64,000 bases of DNA from Acetobacteraceae bacterium (lineage in GTDB: Bacteria > Pseudomonadota > Alphaproteobacteria > Acetobacterales > Acetobacteraceae), in NCBI GenBank assembly GCA_947371015.1, contig CANBNK010000003.1, positions 43,673-107,672 of the forward strand, in the 5' to 3' direction. Position numbers and translations under genes: made by a program. Shown here piece by piece: positions 43,267 to 52,080 of this stretch (position 1 is its first letter; every line of letters begins with the position of its first letter). The notes under the pieces were generated by a model that saw nothing but the letters and a program-made list of their open reading frames with translations, was not told where the DNA came from and made no database searches.

Positions 43267-44283
43267 TCAATCCTCCCGCTTCAGGCTGCCATCGGCGATG
43301 CGGGCGCGCAGGAAGGCGCGGTGCTCGGCAATGAAGTGCTGGAACTCACGCGGGCCGAGCGGCGCCGGCAGCATGCCAATCTGGCCCAGGCGGGCCAGCA
43401 CCTCCGGCTGCTTCATCGCCTCGGCGGCGGCTGCCCAGATGCGGTTGATCGGCTCGGCCGGGGTGCCCGCGGGCACGTGGAAGCCGAGGAACTCAGCGTA
43501 GCTGTAGCCGGGGAAGCCCTGCTCGGCCACGGTGGGTACGTCCGGCAGGTTGGCCAGGCGCTGCGGGGTGGAGACGGCCAACGCGCGCAGCCGGCCTTCC
43601 AGCACCAGCGGCACCGCCTGCGGCAGGGTGGAGAAGGTGAACACCGCATCGCCGCCGACCAGGCCGAGGATGGACTGCGCCCCGCCGCGATAGGCGACAT
43701 GCGTGGCCCGGACGCCGGCGCGCTGCATCAGGGTGATGACGCTGACATAGGGGCCGCTGCCAGCGCCGGAGGAAGCGAAGGGCAACTTGCCATCCTCGCG
43801 CCGCATCTGCTCGATCAGGTCTCGCAGGGAGCGCAGCGGGCTGTCGGCGCGCACCACCAGGATCAGCGGGCTGTCCACCAGCTTGCAAACGGGGGTGAAG
43901 GCTTTTTCGCTGTCGAAGCCGAGGCCGGGCACCAGCAGGCTGTTGGTGATGAAGCCGGAGGTATCCGCCAGCACGGTGTAGCCATCGGCCGGCGCCTGGG
44001 CGGCGACGCCCTGGCCGATGGCGCCGCTGGCGCCGCCACGATTCTCGATGACGATGGGCTGGCCCAGCACCCGCTGCATGGTGGGCGCGGCGAGGCGCGC
44101 GGGGGTATCGGCGCCCCCGCCGGGCGGCCAGGCGACGATCATGCGGATGGGGTGGTCCGGCCAGCGCGGCCCGATGGCCGGAGCGCCGGATGGCGCGGAA
44201 GGCCGAATCGGCCCGCCAGATACTTGCGCGAGGGCGGTGGCGGGCGCGGCGAGCGTGGCGGCAAGAAGCGCGCGGCGGTGCAT
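43267..44283 (-). CDS. Bug/TctC family solute-binding protein
   Basis: The 338-residue precursor has a signal peptide ([20 protein letters not shown]). [43 protein letters not shown], in parts, and [18 protein letters not shown] are the conserved blocks of tripartite tricarboxylate transporter binding proteins. These bind carboxylates in the periplasm, but no TctA/TctB is nearby, so transport or sensing must involve distant partners. TGGAGGAAATC precedes the ATG. It is divergent from the maleamate-amidase-like gene. Confidence 0.94.
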   Translation of the reverse strand: MHRRALLAATLAAPATALAQVSGGPIRPSAPSGAPAIGPRWPDHPIRMIVAWPPGGGADTPARLAAPTMQRVLGQPIVIENRGGASGAIGQGVAAQAPADGYTVLADTSGFITNSLLVPGLGFDSEKAFTPVCKLVDSPLILVVRADSPLRSLRDLIEQMRREDGKLPFASSGAGSGPYVSVITLMQRAGVRATHVAYRGGAQSILGLVGGDAVFTFSTLPQAVPLVLEGRLRALAVSTPQRLANLPDVPTVAEQGFPGYSYAEFLGFHVPAGTPAEPINRIWAAAAEAMKQPEVLARLGQIGMLPAPLGPREFQHFIAEHRAFLRARIADGSLKRED

Positions 44284-44366
44284 GGGATTTCCTCCAGGAT
44301 TTGCCCACAGCCTGCCGCAGCCGCCGGGGGCTTGCCAGCCCTCGGCGCTGGTTCTCTGATGCCGCC

Positions 44367-44978
44367 ATGAACGAGTTGGACATCTACGCGCAGCAGGGCT
44401 TCGCCGGGCGCGCCGGCATGGGTAAGGCACCGGCGCTGCTGGTGGTGGATTTCGTCGAAGGCTTCGCGGACCCGGCGCATTTCGGCGGCGGCACTATCCT
44501 GGCCGCCATCGACGCCACAGTGCCGCTGCTGGAGCATGCCCGCGCGCGCGGCTGGCCGGTGGCGCATACCCGCGTGGTCTATGCCGATGACGGCAGCGAC
44601 GCCGGCGTCTTCACGCTGAAGGCGCCTTCGCTGCTGAAGCTGACCGAGGCCAGCCCGCTGTCGCAGATCGTGCCGGCGGTGGCCCCTCGTAGTGGCGAAC
44701 TGGTGGTGCGCAAGCAGGGCGCCAGCGCCTTCTTCGGCACGGGGTTGGCGGCGTGGCTGGCGTTCCACCGGGTGGACACGGTGGTGGTGGCCGGCTGCAC
44801 CACCAGCGGCTGCGTGCGCGCCAGCGTGGTGGATGCCATGCAGCACAACTTCCGCTGCATCGTCGCCACCGATTGCGTCGGCGACCGGGCGCTGGGCCCG
44901 CACGAGGCCAACCTGTTCGACATGGGCCAGAAATACGCCGACCTGATGACCAGTACGGAGGTGATGCATGGCACGTGA
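44367..44978 (+). CDS. Isochorismatase-family amidohydrolase (maleamate or carbamoylsarcosine amidase-like)
   Basis: The 203-residue enzyme keeps the cysteine hydrolase triad: Asp28 (LLVVDFVEGFAD), Lys116 (ELVVRKQGASAFFG) and Cys149 in GCTTSGCVRAS. This segment fits N-carbamoylsarcosine amidase and maleamate amidohydrolase (NicF). Placement immediately before a maleate-isomerase-like gene suggests maleamate to maleate as in nicotinate breakdown, but other nic genes are missing. The two genes overlap by 11 bases. Confidence 0.88.
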   Translation: MNELDIYAQQGFAGRAGMGKAPALLVVDFVEGFADPAHFGGGTILAAIDATVPLLEHARARGWPVAHTRVVYADDGSDAGVFTLKAPSLLKLTEASPLSQIVPAVAPRSGELVVRKQGASAFFGTGLAAWLAFHRVDTVVVAGCTTSGCVRASVVDAMQHNFRCIVATDCVGDRALGPHEANLFDMGQKYADLMTSTEVMHGT

Positions 44979-45714
44979 CGCGCTCGGCTGGCGGGCCAAG
45001 TTCGCCGCCATCGGCCCTTCCACCAACACCGTGGTGCAGCCGGACTTCGAGGCGATGCGCCCGCCCGGCGTCACCTGCCACTACCGACCGATCTTCACCG
45101 CCAATGCCAAGGCGATCTCCAACGAGAGCTTCAAGGCCGGCATCGACGTCATCGCCGGCAACGTGATGGACGCGGTGCGGGTGGGCATGACGCTGGAGCC
45201 GGATGGCTTCGTCATGGGCATGTCCTCGGTCACCTTCTACGGCGGCGTCGCCGGGGCGGAACGCTTCGTCGCCCAGGTGCGGGACGAAACCGGCCTGCAG
45301 GTCAGTTGCGGCAGCATCGCCACGGCGGAGGCGCTGCGGCGGCACGGGGCGAAGCGCATCGCCTTCCTCTCCCCCTACTGGCCGGTGATGAACGACATCG
45401 TCAGGGCGTATTTCGAGGAAGCCGGCTTCGCGGTGGTGCGCGACGTGGCGCTGCACGCCACCAGTTGGACCGGGATAGCCGCCTTCACCACGGCTGACTG
45501 CCGCGCCGCGCTGCGCCAGTTGGACAGCGACGACGTGGACGCGCTGGTGCAGGTGGGCACCAACCTGTCCATGGTGCGGCTGGCGGCAGCGGCGGAACTC
45601 TGGCTCGGCAAGCCCGTCATCGCCATCAACACCGCCACCTGGTGGCATGTGCTGCGCAGCCACGGCATCGAGGACAAGGTACCGGGCTTCGGGCGGCTGC
45701 TGGAAGAGTTCTGA
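44968..45714 (+). CDS. Maleate isomerase-like Asp/Glu racemase superfamily protein, lacking both active-site cysteines
   Basis: The 248-residue protein aligns with maleate cis-trans isomerases: AAIGPSTNTVVQPDFEAMRPPGV at the start, a first pocket MGMSSVTFYGG, and a second pocket VQVGTNL with INTATWWHVLR. In maleate isomerase the two pockets carry cysteines; here they are Met85 and Gly197. Cys114 is elsewhere (QVSCGSIATAEAL). Isomerisation by the standard two-cysteine mechanism is thus doubtful. A decarboxylase or another isomerase reaction is possible. It is translationally coupled to the amidohydrolase. Confidence 0.82.
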   Translation: MARDALGWRAKFAAIGPSTNTVVQPDFEAMRPPGVTCHYRPIFTANAKAISNESFKAGIDVIAGNVMDAVRVGMTLEPDGFVMGMSSVTFYGGVAGAERFVAQVRDETGLQVSCGSIATAEALRRHGAKRIAFLSPYWPVMNDIVRAYFEEAGFAVVRDVALHATSWTGIAAFTTADCRAALRQLDSDDVDALVQVGTNLSMVRLAAAAELWLGKPVIAINTATWWHVLRSHGIEDKVPGFGRLLEEF

Positions 45715-45740
45715 GCCGCCCACCCGCACAGGAGATGACG

Positions 45741-46160
45741 ATGACCGACGCCGAGATTCGCGAGCTGTTGCTCACCACGCGCCGCATCGCCGTGGTCGGC
45801 GCTTCCGACAAGCCGGACCGCGCCGGCTACTACATCCCCGCCTTCCTGTTGCAGCACGGCTACGAGGTGGCGCTGGTGAACCCGGTGCTGGCCGGGCGGG
45901 AGATCCACGGCCGTACCGTCGTCGCCTCCCTCGCGGAAGCCGGGCCGCTGGACCTGGTGGACGTGTTCCGCCGCAGCGACCAGGCCGGGCAAAGCGTGGA
46001 CGAGGCGATCAGCCTCGGCGCCAGATCCGTCTGGCTGCAGCTGGGCGTGGTGGATGATGCCGCCGGCGCGCGCGCCCGCGCGGCAGGCCTGGCCTATGTG
46101 CAGGACCGCTGTCCCGCGATCGAATGGCCGCGCCTGGGGTTGCCCGCGCGCATTGCCTGA
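45741..46160 (+). CDS. CoA-binding domain protein
   Basis: The 139-residue protein is a single CoA-binding Rossmann domain. RIAVVGASDKPDRAGYYIPAFLLQHGYEVALVNP, in parts, is the family hallmark, with VDVFRRSDQAG and VWLQLGVVDD further on. Such proteins resemble the CoA-binding part of succinyl-CoA synthetase. AGGAG is six bases before the ATG at 45741, which is preferred over an ATG six bases earlier. Physiological role unknown. Confidence 0.9.
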   Translation: MTDAEIRELLLTTRRIAVVGASDKPDRAGYYIPAFLLQHGYEVALVNPVLAGREIHGRTVVASLAEAGPLDLVDVFRRSDQAGQSVDEAISLGARSVWLQLGVVDDAAGARARAAGLAYVQDRCPAIEWPRLGLPARIA

Positions 46161-46204
46161 AGGCGTCACTTGAAACGGTGGGCGCGCCGGGCCACGTCGT
46201 TCGG

Positions 46205-46221
46205 CGTCCTGCTTCAGGACG
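46205..46221 (+). terminator. Short hairpin between CoA-binding and DUF2076 genes
   Basis: CGTCCTG and CAGGACG pair around CTT, and flanking GGCGT/ACGCC could extend the structure. No T-tract follows, so termination is uncertain. Confidence 0.3.
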
Positions 46222-46281
46222 GCACGCCGACTGAACGGGCGATCGCCGCCGGGGAGCCGGGACCCCAGGAGAGATGCGACC

Positions 46282-47151
46282 ATGACCGACGAAGAACGCC
46301 GGATCATCAGTGACTACGTGGCCCGGGTTTCCGGCGCCAGCACTGGCGCCGCCCCCGCAGCAGGCAACCCCTGGGGCGGCAGCGTGCCCGCCACCCAGGC
46401 GCGGCCGCCGCTGCCGCCGGTGGACCCGGAGGCCGACGCCCTCATCGCCCAGCTGCTGCAGCAATACCCCGAAGCCCGCTACCGGCTGACGCAGACCGCC
46501 TTCGTCCAGGAAGCGGCGCTGGTGGAAGCGCAGAACCGCATCCGCCAGCTGGAGTGGGAGCGCGACCAGGCCCGCAGCCAGGCGCAGCAGGTGCAGGCCG
46601 CGCCGGCGCCGCGCCAGGGTGGCGGCTTCCTCGGCGGGCTGTTCGGCGGTGGCCAGCAGCGCCCGGCCCCGGGCGGCATGCCGCCGGGCGGGCCGCAGCA
46701 AGGCTATACGCCGCAGCCGCAGCCGCAGTATCCGCCGGGCTACAACCCGCAGGCCTTCCAGCAGCCGCAGCAGCAGGGGCCGAGCTTCCTCGGTGGCGCC
46801 CTGCGCACCGCGGCGGGCGTGGCCGGTGGCATGGTGGTCGGCAACATGCTGATGAACGCCTTCAGCCATCATGGCCAGGACGCTTCGGCCGCCGCGGCGG
46901 GCGGCTTCGGGGGTGGCCATGCCGCCAGCCCGGGCGGCTCGCCCTGGCAGAACCCGGACGCGGTGGCGGCCTCGCAGGGCTGGGACGGCAGCGGCGGCAC
47001 GAAGGATTTCGGCGCCCCGGATAAGTTCGCGCCGGCGCCGGCCTATGAGCCCGACGCCACCCCCACCAGCTGGGATGGTGGCGGCAGCAGCTATGCGGCC
47101 GATGACGGCGGCAGCGATGGCGGCGACTACGGCAGCAACAACGACTGCTGA
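46282..47151 (+). CDS. DUF2076 protein
   Basis: The 289-residue protein starts with the DUF2076 pattern (MTDEERRIISDYVARV, then DPEADALIAQLLQQYPEARYRLTQTAFVQEAAL, in parts) predicted to form a coiled coil. A low-complexity region rich in Pro, Gln and Gly follows (about 105-175), then GGALRTAAGVAGGMVVGNML, a glycine-rich hydrophobic segment. The acidic Gly/Ser/Asp tail ends in a single cysteine. Family members are sometimes called periplasmic sensor proteins, but no signal peptide is seen. Function unknown. CAGGAGAG precedes the ATG. Confidence 0.85.
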   Translation: MTDEERRIISDYVARVSGASTGAAPAAGNPWGGSVPATQARPPLPPVDPEADALIAQLLQQYPEARYRLTQTAFVQEAALVEAQNRIRQLEWERDQARSQAQQVQAAPAPRQGGGFLGGLFGGGQQRPAPGGMPPGGPQQGYTPQPQPQYPPGYNPQAFQQPQQQGPSFLGGALRTAAGVAGGMVVGNMLMNAFSHHGQDASAAAAGGFGGGHAASPGGSPWQNPDAVAASQGWDGSGGTKDFGAPDKFAPAPAYEPDATPTSWDGGGSSYAADDGGSDGGDYGSNNDC

Positions 47152-47255
47152 GCTTCGGCGCCTGGTCGCCACAGGCGGCAGCGTGACCCATCCAGGCGGG
47201 CCACGCTGCGGGCTGCATGATTGATGCCCCGCATGGCATGCGTTCTACTGCTGCC

Positions 47256-48143
47256 ATGCGCATACCCGACCTGGACCTGGACCTGCTGCGCTGCTTCGTC
47301 ACCGTGGCGGAACGCGGCGGCTTCACCAGCAGCGGCGCCGCGCTGGGGCTGACCCAGTCCGCCGTGTCGCTGAAGGTGAAGCGGCTGGAGGACCTGATCG
47401 GCCGGCGCGTGTTCGACCGCACCAGCCGCAGCGTGGCGCTGACGCGGGATGGCGAGGCGCTGCTGGGCTATGCCCGCCGCATATTGGCGCTGAATGACGA
47501 AGCGGTGCGCCGCATGGTGGCGCCGGCCGTGGCCGGGCGGTTGCGCCTGGGCGTCGCCGACCACTTCGTGCCGCGCACGCTGGCGCCGCTGCTGGCGCGG
47601 TTTTCCCGTACCTATCCGGAAGTCCGGCTGGAAGTGGAGGTCGGCCGCAGCCACGACCTGCGCGCCGAACAGGAAGCTGGCCGGCTGGACCTGGTGCTGG
47701 GCAAGCGGCGGGATGGCGAGACCGTGGGCCGGCCGATCTTCACCGAAGCGGTGGTCTGGGCCGCCGCGCCGGACTGGCGGCCGCCCGAAGGTCGCCCGCT
47801 GCCGCTGGCGCTGCTGCCGCCGGGCTGCATGTTCCGCGACCGCGCCCTGGCGGCGCTGGGCCGGGCCAACCTGGCGCATGAAGTGGTGTTCGTCAGTGCC
47901 AGCCTGCTGGGCGTGGCGGCGGCGGCGCAGGCCGGCTTCGCGCTGACCGTGCTGGGCCGCGGCGGCTTCCTGCCTGGGCTGGTGGAGGTGCCCGGCCTGC
48001 CGGCGCTGGGCACGGCGGAGATGTGCGTCTTCGGCGATGCCGGGGGCCAGGGCGCGCTGGTGGCGCCACTCATAGAAATGCTGCGGGAAGGCGTGGGGGA
48101 CGCGCCGCTGGCGGCGCAAACCGCCAGCGGGCAGATCCGTTGA
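47256..48143 (+). CDS. LysR family transcriptional regulator
   Basis: The 295-residue regulator has the LysR helix-turn-helix (FVTVAERGGFTSSGAALGLTQSAVSLKVKRLE, in parts, residues 11-42) and a type 2 periplasmic-binding-fold effector domain. Upstream in-frame ATGs at 47217 and 47238 exist; the one at 47256 gives the typical beginning (MRIPDLDLDLLRCF). The effector is unknown. It is convergent to the TRAP binding-protein gene and does not share a divergent promoter with a metabolic gene, so its target is not apparent. Confidence 0.9.
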   Translation: MRIPDLDLDLLRCFVTVAERGGFTSSGAALGLTQSAVSLKVKRLEDLIGRRVFDRTSRSVALTRDGEALLGYARRILALNDEAVRRMVAPAVAGRLRLGVADHFVPRTLAPLLARFSRTYPEVRLEVEVGRSHDLRAEQEAGRLDLVLGKRRDGETVGRPIFTEAVVWAAAPDWRPPEGRPLPLALLPPGCMFRDRALAALGRANLAHEVVFVSASLLGVAAAAQAGFALTVLGRGGFLPGLVEVPGLPALGTAEMCVFGDAGGQGALVAPLIEMLREGVGDAPLAAQTASGQIR

Positions 48144-48146
48144 ACA

Positions 48147-48229
48147 CCTGACCGCCTGCGACCGAAGCGTCGCCAGGCGGTCAGGCCTGCAACCAGGCAC
48201 CGCAGCGGGGCTGCCGCAGCGGTGCCTGG
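48147..48229. terminator. Two consecutive hairpins between convergent genes
   Basis: CCTGACCGCCTG pairs with CAGGCGGTCAGG (48147-48185, extended by CGAC/GTCG). CCAGGCACCGC pairs with GCGGTGCCTGG (48193-48229). Together they fill the gap between the LysR gene and the TRAP protein gene. No T-tract is present, but two strong symmetrical stems suit bidirectional transcription ends. Confidence 0.65.
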
Positions 48230-48239
48230 CGATACCGCT

Positions 48240-49325
48240 TCAGCGGCGGGCCGAGGCTTGCTGCACGAAGTTGTCGTACGGGGTTTCCAGCACGCGGAAC
48301 CAGCTGAACTGCTCGTCGCGGAACGCCTTGTAGTTGGTCCAGATCTTCTTGAACCGCGGGTCGCGGCCGGCGATTTCCTCATAGACCTCATGCGCCGCGT
48401 TCCACAGCGCCTGCAGCACGTCGCGCGGGAAGGCACGCAGCTGGGTGCCGCTGGCAATCAGGCGGCGCAGCGCGGCGGGGTTGGCGTAGTCGAAATGCGC
48501 CGACATCGCCGTAACCTGCTCGGCGCAGGCGATCTTCAGGATGGCCTTGTAGTCATCCGGCAGCGCTGCCCAGGCCGGCTTGTTGATCAGGAAATAGTTG
48601 CGCGAGCTGCCTTCCCAGAAGCCCGGCGTGTAGTAGTATGGCGCCACACGGGCGAAGCCGAGCTTCTCGTCGTCATACGGGCCGACCCATTCGGCCGCGT
48701 CGATCACGCCGCGTTCCAGGCTGGGGTAGATGTCGCCACCGGCGATCTGCGTCGGCGAGACGCCGACCTTAGCGAAGACCTGGCCGCCCAGGCCGCCGAT
48801 GCGGAACTTCACGCCCTGCAGGTCGGCGACGGACTTGATTTCCTTGCGCCACCAGCCGCCCATCTGCGCGCCGGTGTCGCCGGCGGCGATGCCGAAGCAG
48901 TTGTAGTCGTTGAACAGCTCGGTCCCCAGCGCCTCGCCGCCGCCATGGTGCAGCCAGGCGGTCATCTGGCGCACGTTCAGGCCCCAGGGGATGGCGGTGT
49001 AGAAGGCGAAGCTGGGCTCCTTGCCGATGAAGTAGTACGGCGCGGTCTGGGTGATCTCGATGCTGTTGCTCTGCACCGCATCCAGCGTCTGCAGCGCGGG
49101 CACGATCTCGCCGGCCGGGAAGCAGCGGATCTGGAAGCGATTGTGGCTCAGCTCGGCCACGCGGCGGGAGATATGCTCGCAGCCGCCGTACAGGATATCC
49201 AGCGTGCGCGGGAAGCTGGACGCCAGGCGCCAGCGAACCTCGGGGCTCTGGGTCTGGGCGATGGCGGGCGCAGCGAGCACGACGGGCGCGGCGGCGGCGG
49301 CGCCGAAAAGAGCACGACGATCCAA
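48240..49325 (-). CDS. TRAP transporter substrate-binding protein (DctP/TakP-like)
   Basis: The 361-residue protein has a signal peptide (MDRRALFGAAAAAPVVLAAPAIAQ) and resembles TakP-type TRAP binding proteins: VRWRLASSFPRTLDILYGG, TAPYYFIGKEPSFAFYTAIPWGLN, in parts, and FRIGGLGGQVFAKVGVSP with the ligand Arg region. TakP binds 2-oxo acids. No DctQM permease is adjacent, so it is an orphan. The start is TTG at 49325, supported by CAGGGAGG seven bases upstream; no ATG gives a complete signal peptide. Confidence 0.93.
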   Translation of the reverse strand: MDRRALFGAAAAAPVVLAAPAIAQTQSPEVRWRLASSFPRTLDILYGGCEHISRRVAELSHNRFQIRCFPAGEIVPALQTLDAVQSNSIEITQTAPYYFIGKEPSFAFYTAIPWGLNVRQMTAWLHHGGGEALGTELFNDYNCFGIAAGDTGAQMGGWWRKEIKSVADLQGVKFRIGGLGGQVFAKVGVSPTQIAGGDIYPSLERGVIDAAEWVGPYDDEKLGFARVAPYYYTPGFWEGSSRNYFLINKPAWAALPDDYKAILKIACAEQVTAMSAHFDYANPAALRRLIASGTQLRAFPRDVLQALWNAAHEVYEEIAGRDPRFKKIWTNYKAFRDEQFSWFRVLETPYDNFVQQASARR

Positions 49326-49428
49326 GATGAAGCCTCCCTGGTTTATTGGCTTGGTCGCAACCTAGCCAATGCCGGGGGCAGAACGGTAGGGTTTTTTACG
49401 AAGCTGGCGAGGGGCTGCCGGGCCTGCT

Positions 49429-49458
49429 CCACGCGGGACAGGCCTCTGGCCCGCGTGG
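49429..49458 (-). terminator. Nine-base hairpin between SDR and TRAP genes
   Basis: CCACGCGGG pairs with CCCGCGTGG around a 12-base loop. It is downstream of the leftward SDR gene and before the TRAP gene. No T-tract follows on the minus strand. The rest of the 210-base gap shows nothing else. Confidence 0.35.
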
Positions 49459-49535
49459 CCGCGGTCACCGCTGGCGGCTTCAACAATCACGCCCTGGCCG
49501 GGCGGGAGGGACGACCCACCCGCGCCGACCGGGTG

Positions 49536-50288
49536 CTAGTTTGCCAAATAGCCCCCATCCACATGCAGCTCGGACCCGGTGATGTAGCTGGCCTCATCGC
49601 TCGCCAGGAACAGCACCGCGTTCGCCACTTCCTCGACGCGGCCATCACGCCCCAGAGGTACGTGCTGCATCATCTTCGCCCTGGTCACCGGGTCTGCGGT
49701 GATGCCGCTCGTGCGCATCGGCGGCAGCAGCCCGGGGTGCACGGTGTTGAGCCGGATGCCTGCCGCGCCTTCCTGCGTCGCCACGGATTTGGTGATCAGC
49801 CGCACCGCCGCCTTGGAGGCGTTGTAGGCGCAGTGGATGCCGTTCTGGCCGACATTGCCGCTGATGCTGCTGATGTTGACGATGCTGCCGCCACCCTGGC
49901 CACGCATCTGCTGCACCGCGTATTTCACCCCCAGGAAGGTGCCGCGGGCGTTCACCGCCATGATCCGGTCCCACAGCGCGGTGTCGTACAGGTTGTTGGT
50001 GTTGCTGCCGCTGATGCCGGCGTATTGCACCAGCACGTCCAGCCGGCCCCAGCGCGCCAGCACGGCGGCCAGCGCGGCTTCCCAGTCTTCTTCGCTTGGC
50101 ACGTCCAGCTTCTGGAACGCTGCCTCGCCACCGACCGCGACAATCTCCGCGACAACCTGGTGGCCCTCGACCTCCAGCATGTCGGCCACCAGCACCCGGG
50201 CGCCCTGCTCGGCGAACAGCTTCGCCGTCGCCCGCCCCATGCCGGATGCCGCGCCGGTAATCAACGCCACCTTGCCTGCCAGCCGCAT
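49536..50288 (-). CDS. Short-chain dehydrogenase/reductase
   Basis: The 250-residue enzyme has cofactor motif TGAASGMG (11-18), a catalytic serine in VNISSISGNVG and the active-site YNASK. The usual NNAG is changed to QYAG. DVPSEEDW after the second strand and Asp36 in LVADM favour NAD(H). The C-terminal YITGSELHVDGGY is typical of classical SDRs. Substrate cannot be inferred. GGGGAG precedes the ATG chosen. It is divergent from the TRIC-type channel gene. Confidence 0.92.
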   Translation of the reverse strand: MRLAGKVALITGAASGMGRATAKLFAEQGARVLVADMLEVEGHQVVAEIVAVGGEAAFQKLDVPSEEDWEAALAAVLARWGRLDVLVQYAGISGSNTNNLYDTALWDRIMAVNARGTFLGVKYAVQQMRGQGGGSIVNISSISGNVGQNGIHCAYNASKAAVRLITKSVATQEGAAGIRLNTVHPGLLPPMRTSGITADPVTRAKMMQHVPLGRDGRVEEVANAVLFLASDEASYITGSELHVDGGYLAN

Positions 50289-50364
50289 CGCCGTCTCCCC
50301 TCGTCTTCGTTGGGCAAACTGTCGCGCGTTGCGCCGGGAGGGGCAAGGCCGGCACACTCGGGGC

Positions 50365-51015
50365 ATGGAAACATTGCTGCAGGACTTCCTCCGCTGGGCG
50401 GACCCGGTGGCCATCGCGGTCTTCGCAGCCTCCGGCGCCTTGGTCGCCAGCCGCAAGGGGCTGGACGTGGTCGGCTTCATCCTGATCGCCGCCGTCACCG
50501 GCTTCGGCGGCGGCACGGTGCGGGATTTGCTGCTGGGCCGCACCCCTTTGTTCTGGCTGCGGGCGCCGCTGCTGCTTGGCATATGCGCGGTGGTGGGCGT
50601 GGCGGTGTTCTTCGCCGCGCATCGGCTGGAAAGCCGCTTCAAGGCGCTGGTCTGGGCGGATGCGGTGGGGCTGGCGCTGTATTCCGTGGTGGGGGCCGAA
50701 ACCGCGTTGATCGCGGGGGCGGACCCCTGGGCGGCGGTGCTGCTGGGCACCATCACCGCCACCTTCGGCGGCATCCTGCGAGACATATTGTGCAACGAGC
50801 TGCCGCTGATCCTGCGGCGGGAAATCTACGCCACCGCGGCAGCAGCGGGCGCCGCGCTGTTCGTGATGCTCCGGGTGAATGGCACCGGGCGCGACGCGGC
50901 GGTGATGGCGGGGGCGGCACTGTGCCTGGCAATCCGCGCCGCCGCCCTGCTGCGCGGCTGGTCGCTGCCGGCCTACAAGCCCCGCCCCGCACGAAACTAC
51001 CCCGACGGGCGCTGA
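50365..51015 (+). CDS. Trimeric intracellular cation channel family protein (UPF0126/TRIC)
   Basis: The 216-residue protein has two repeats of three helices plus one, about seven membrane segments. The hallmarks are FGGGTVRDLLLGRTPLFWLR in the first repeat and TFGGILRDILCNELPLILRREIYA, in parts, in the second. Bacterial TRIC homologues form potassium-permeable channels. The ATG at 50365 gives the expected N-terminus (METLLQDFLRWAD). It is followed after 44 bases by a solute-binding gene. Confidence 0.93.
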   Translation: METLLQDFLRWADPVAIAVFAASGALVASRKGLDVVGFILIAAVTGFGGGTVRDLLLGRTPLFWLRAPLLLGICAVVGVAVFFAAHRLESRFKALVWADAVGLALYSVVGAETALIAGADPWAAVLLGTITATFGGILRDILCNELPLILRREIYATAAAAGAALFVMLRVNGTGRDAAVMAGAALCLAIRAAALLRGWSLPAYKPRPARNYPDGR

Positions 51016-51059
51016 TCCGTGTAGCCTGTAGGCAACAATACTGCCCCCGGGAGAAACGC

Positions 51060-52031
51060 ATGCGCCGCCGCGCACTTATCACCGCCCTTGCTGTGCCCGC
51101 GCTGGCCCGCGCCCAGGGGAATGCCCAGGCCGGCTTCCCGGACCGCCCGATCAAGATGGTCGTACCACTGCCGCCGGGCGGCGCCACCGACATCTGGGCC
51201 CGCCTGGTGGCGGAGCCGATGGCGGCCATGCTCGGCCAGCCCGTGGTGATTGAGAACCGCGCCGGCGCCGGCGGCATGATCGGCGCCGAGGCGGTGAAGA
51301 ACGCGCCGCCGGATGGCCACACCATCATGTTCCACATTGCCAACCACGCGCAGACCCCGGTGGTGCTGAAGCGCTTCCCCTACCACCCGGTCAACGACTT
51401 CAGCTTCATCGGCAAGTTCGGCACCACCGCCCTGCCCTGGTGCGTGCGCGGCGACCTGCCGGTGCACAGCATGCGGGAGTTCCGCGACTACGCCCGCGGC
51501 CGCGCGCTGAACTACGGCACCTATTCGCCTGGCTCCTCCGGCCATGCCTTCGGCCAGGTGATCTCCGACCACGACAAGCTGGACATGACCGCGGTGCACT
51601 ACCGCGGCGAGGCACCGATGCTGGCCGACGTGCTGGGCGGGCGCATCCCCTGCGCCTTCCATTCCATGACCGGCAGCGGCGAACATATCCGCGCCGGCCG
51701 GGTGCGACCACTGGCGGTGCTCGGGCTGGACCGCGTCCCCTCCCTGCCCCAGGTGCCGACCATGGTGGATGAGGGCTACCCGCGCGAGTTGTTCGGCCGC
51801 ACCGGCTTCATCGGCGTCTTCGCGCCCAAGGGCCTGCCGGCGCCGGTGAATGCGCGGCTGGTTGAGGCCTTCCGCTACGCCATGCACCTGCCGGCCACGC
51901 TGACCCGCATGCGCGAGCTGGACACGGTGCCGCAATACCTGGGGCCCGACGCGTTCAAGCGCGACGTGGAGGAATACCTGGCTTTCTGGACCGCGCTGGT
52001 GGAGCGCACCGGCATCACCGCCGAGGGGTGA
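51060..52031 (+). CDS. Bug/TctC family solute-binding protein
   Basis: The 323-residue protein has a signal peptide (MRRRALITALAVPALARAQ) and the Bug blocks FPDRPIKMVVPLPPGGATDIWAR, in parts, IENRAGAGGMIGAEAVKNAPPDG, in parts, and YRGEAPMLADVLGGRIPCAFHS. It is the first of a tandem pair with the next gene, with which it shares the pocket variant HYRGEAPM/AYRGETPM. GGGAGAAACGC precedes the ATG. Ligand is unknown. Confidence 0.94.
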   Translation: MRRRALITALAVPALARAQGNAQAGFPDRPIKMVVPLPPGGATDIWARLVAEPMAAMLGQPVVIENRAGAGGMIGAEAVKNAPPDGHTIMFHIANHAQTPVVLKRFPYHPVNDFSFIGKFGTTALPWCVRGDLPVHSMREFRDYARGRALNYGTYSPGSSGHAFGQVISDHDKLDMTAVHYRGEAPMLADVLGGRIPCAFHSMTGSGEHIRAGRVRPLAVLGLDRVPSLPQVPTMVDEGYPRELFGRTGFIGVFAPKGLPAPVNARLVEAFRYAMHLPATLTRMRELDTVPQYLGPDAFKRDVEEYLAFWTALVERTGITAEG

Positions 52032-52080
52032 CGCGCGCGCCGCCACTGGCTAGCCTACTGCAAAAATAGGGAGAGACGCC

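Noticed and set aside
48222..51059. Very long plus-strand frame leading into the Bug gene
   Set aside because: It runs antisense through the TRAP and SDR genes; only the part from 51060 has a signal peptide, SD and family motifs.
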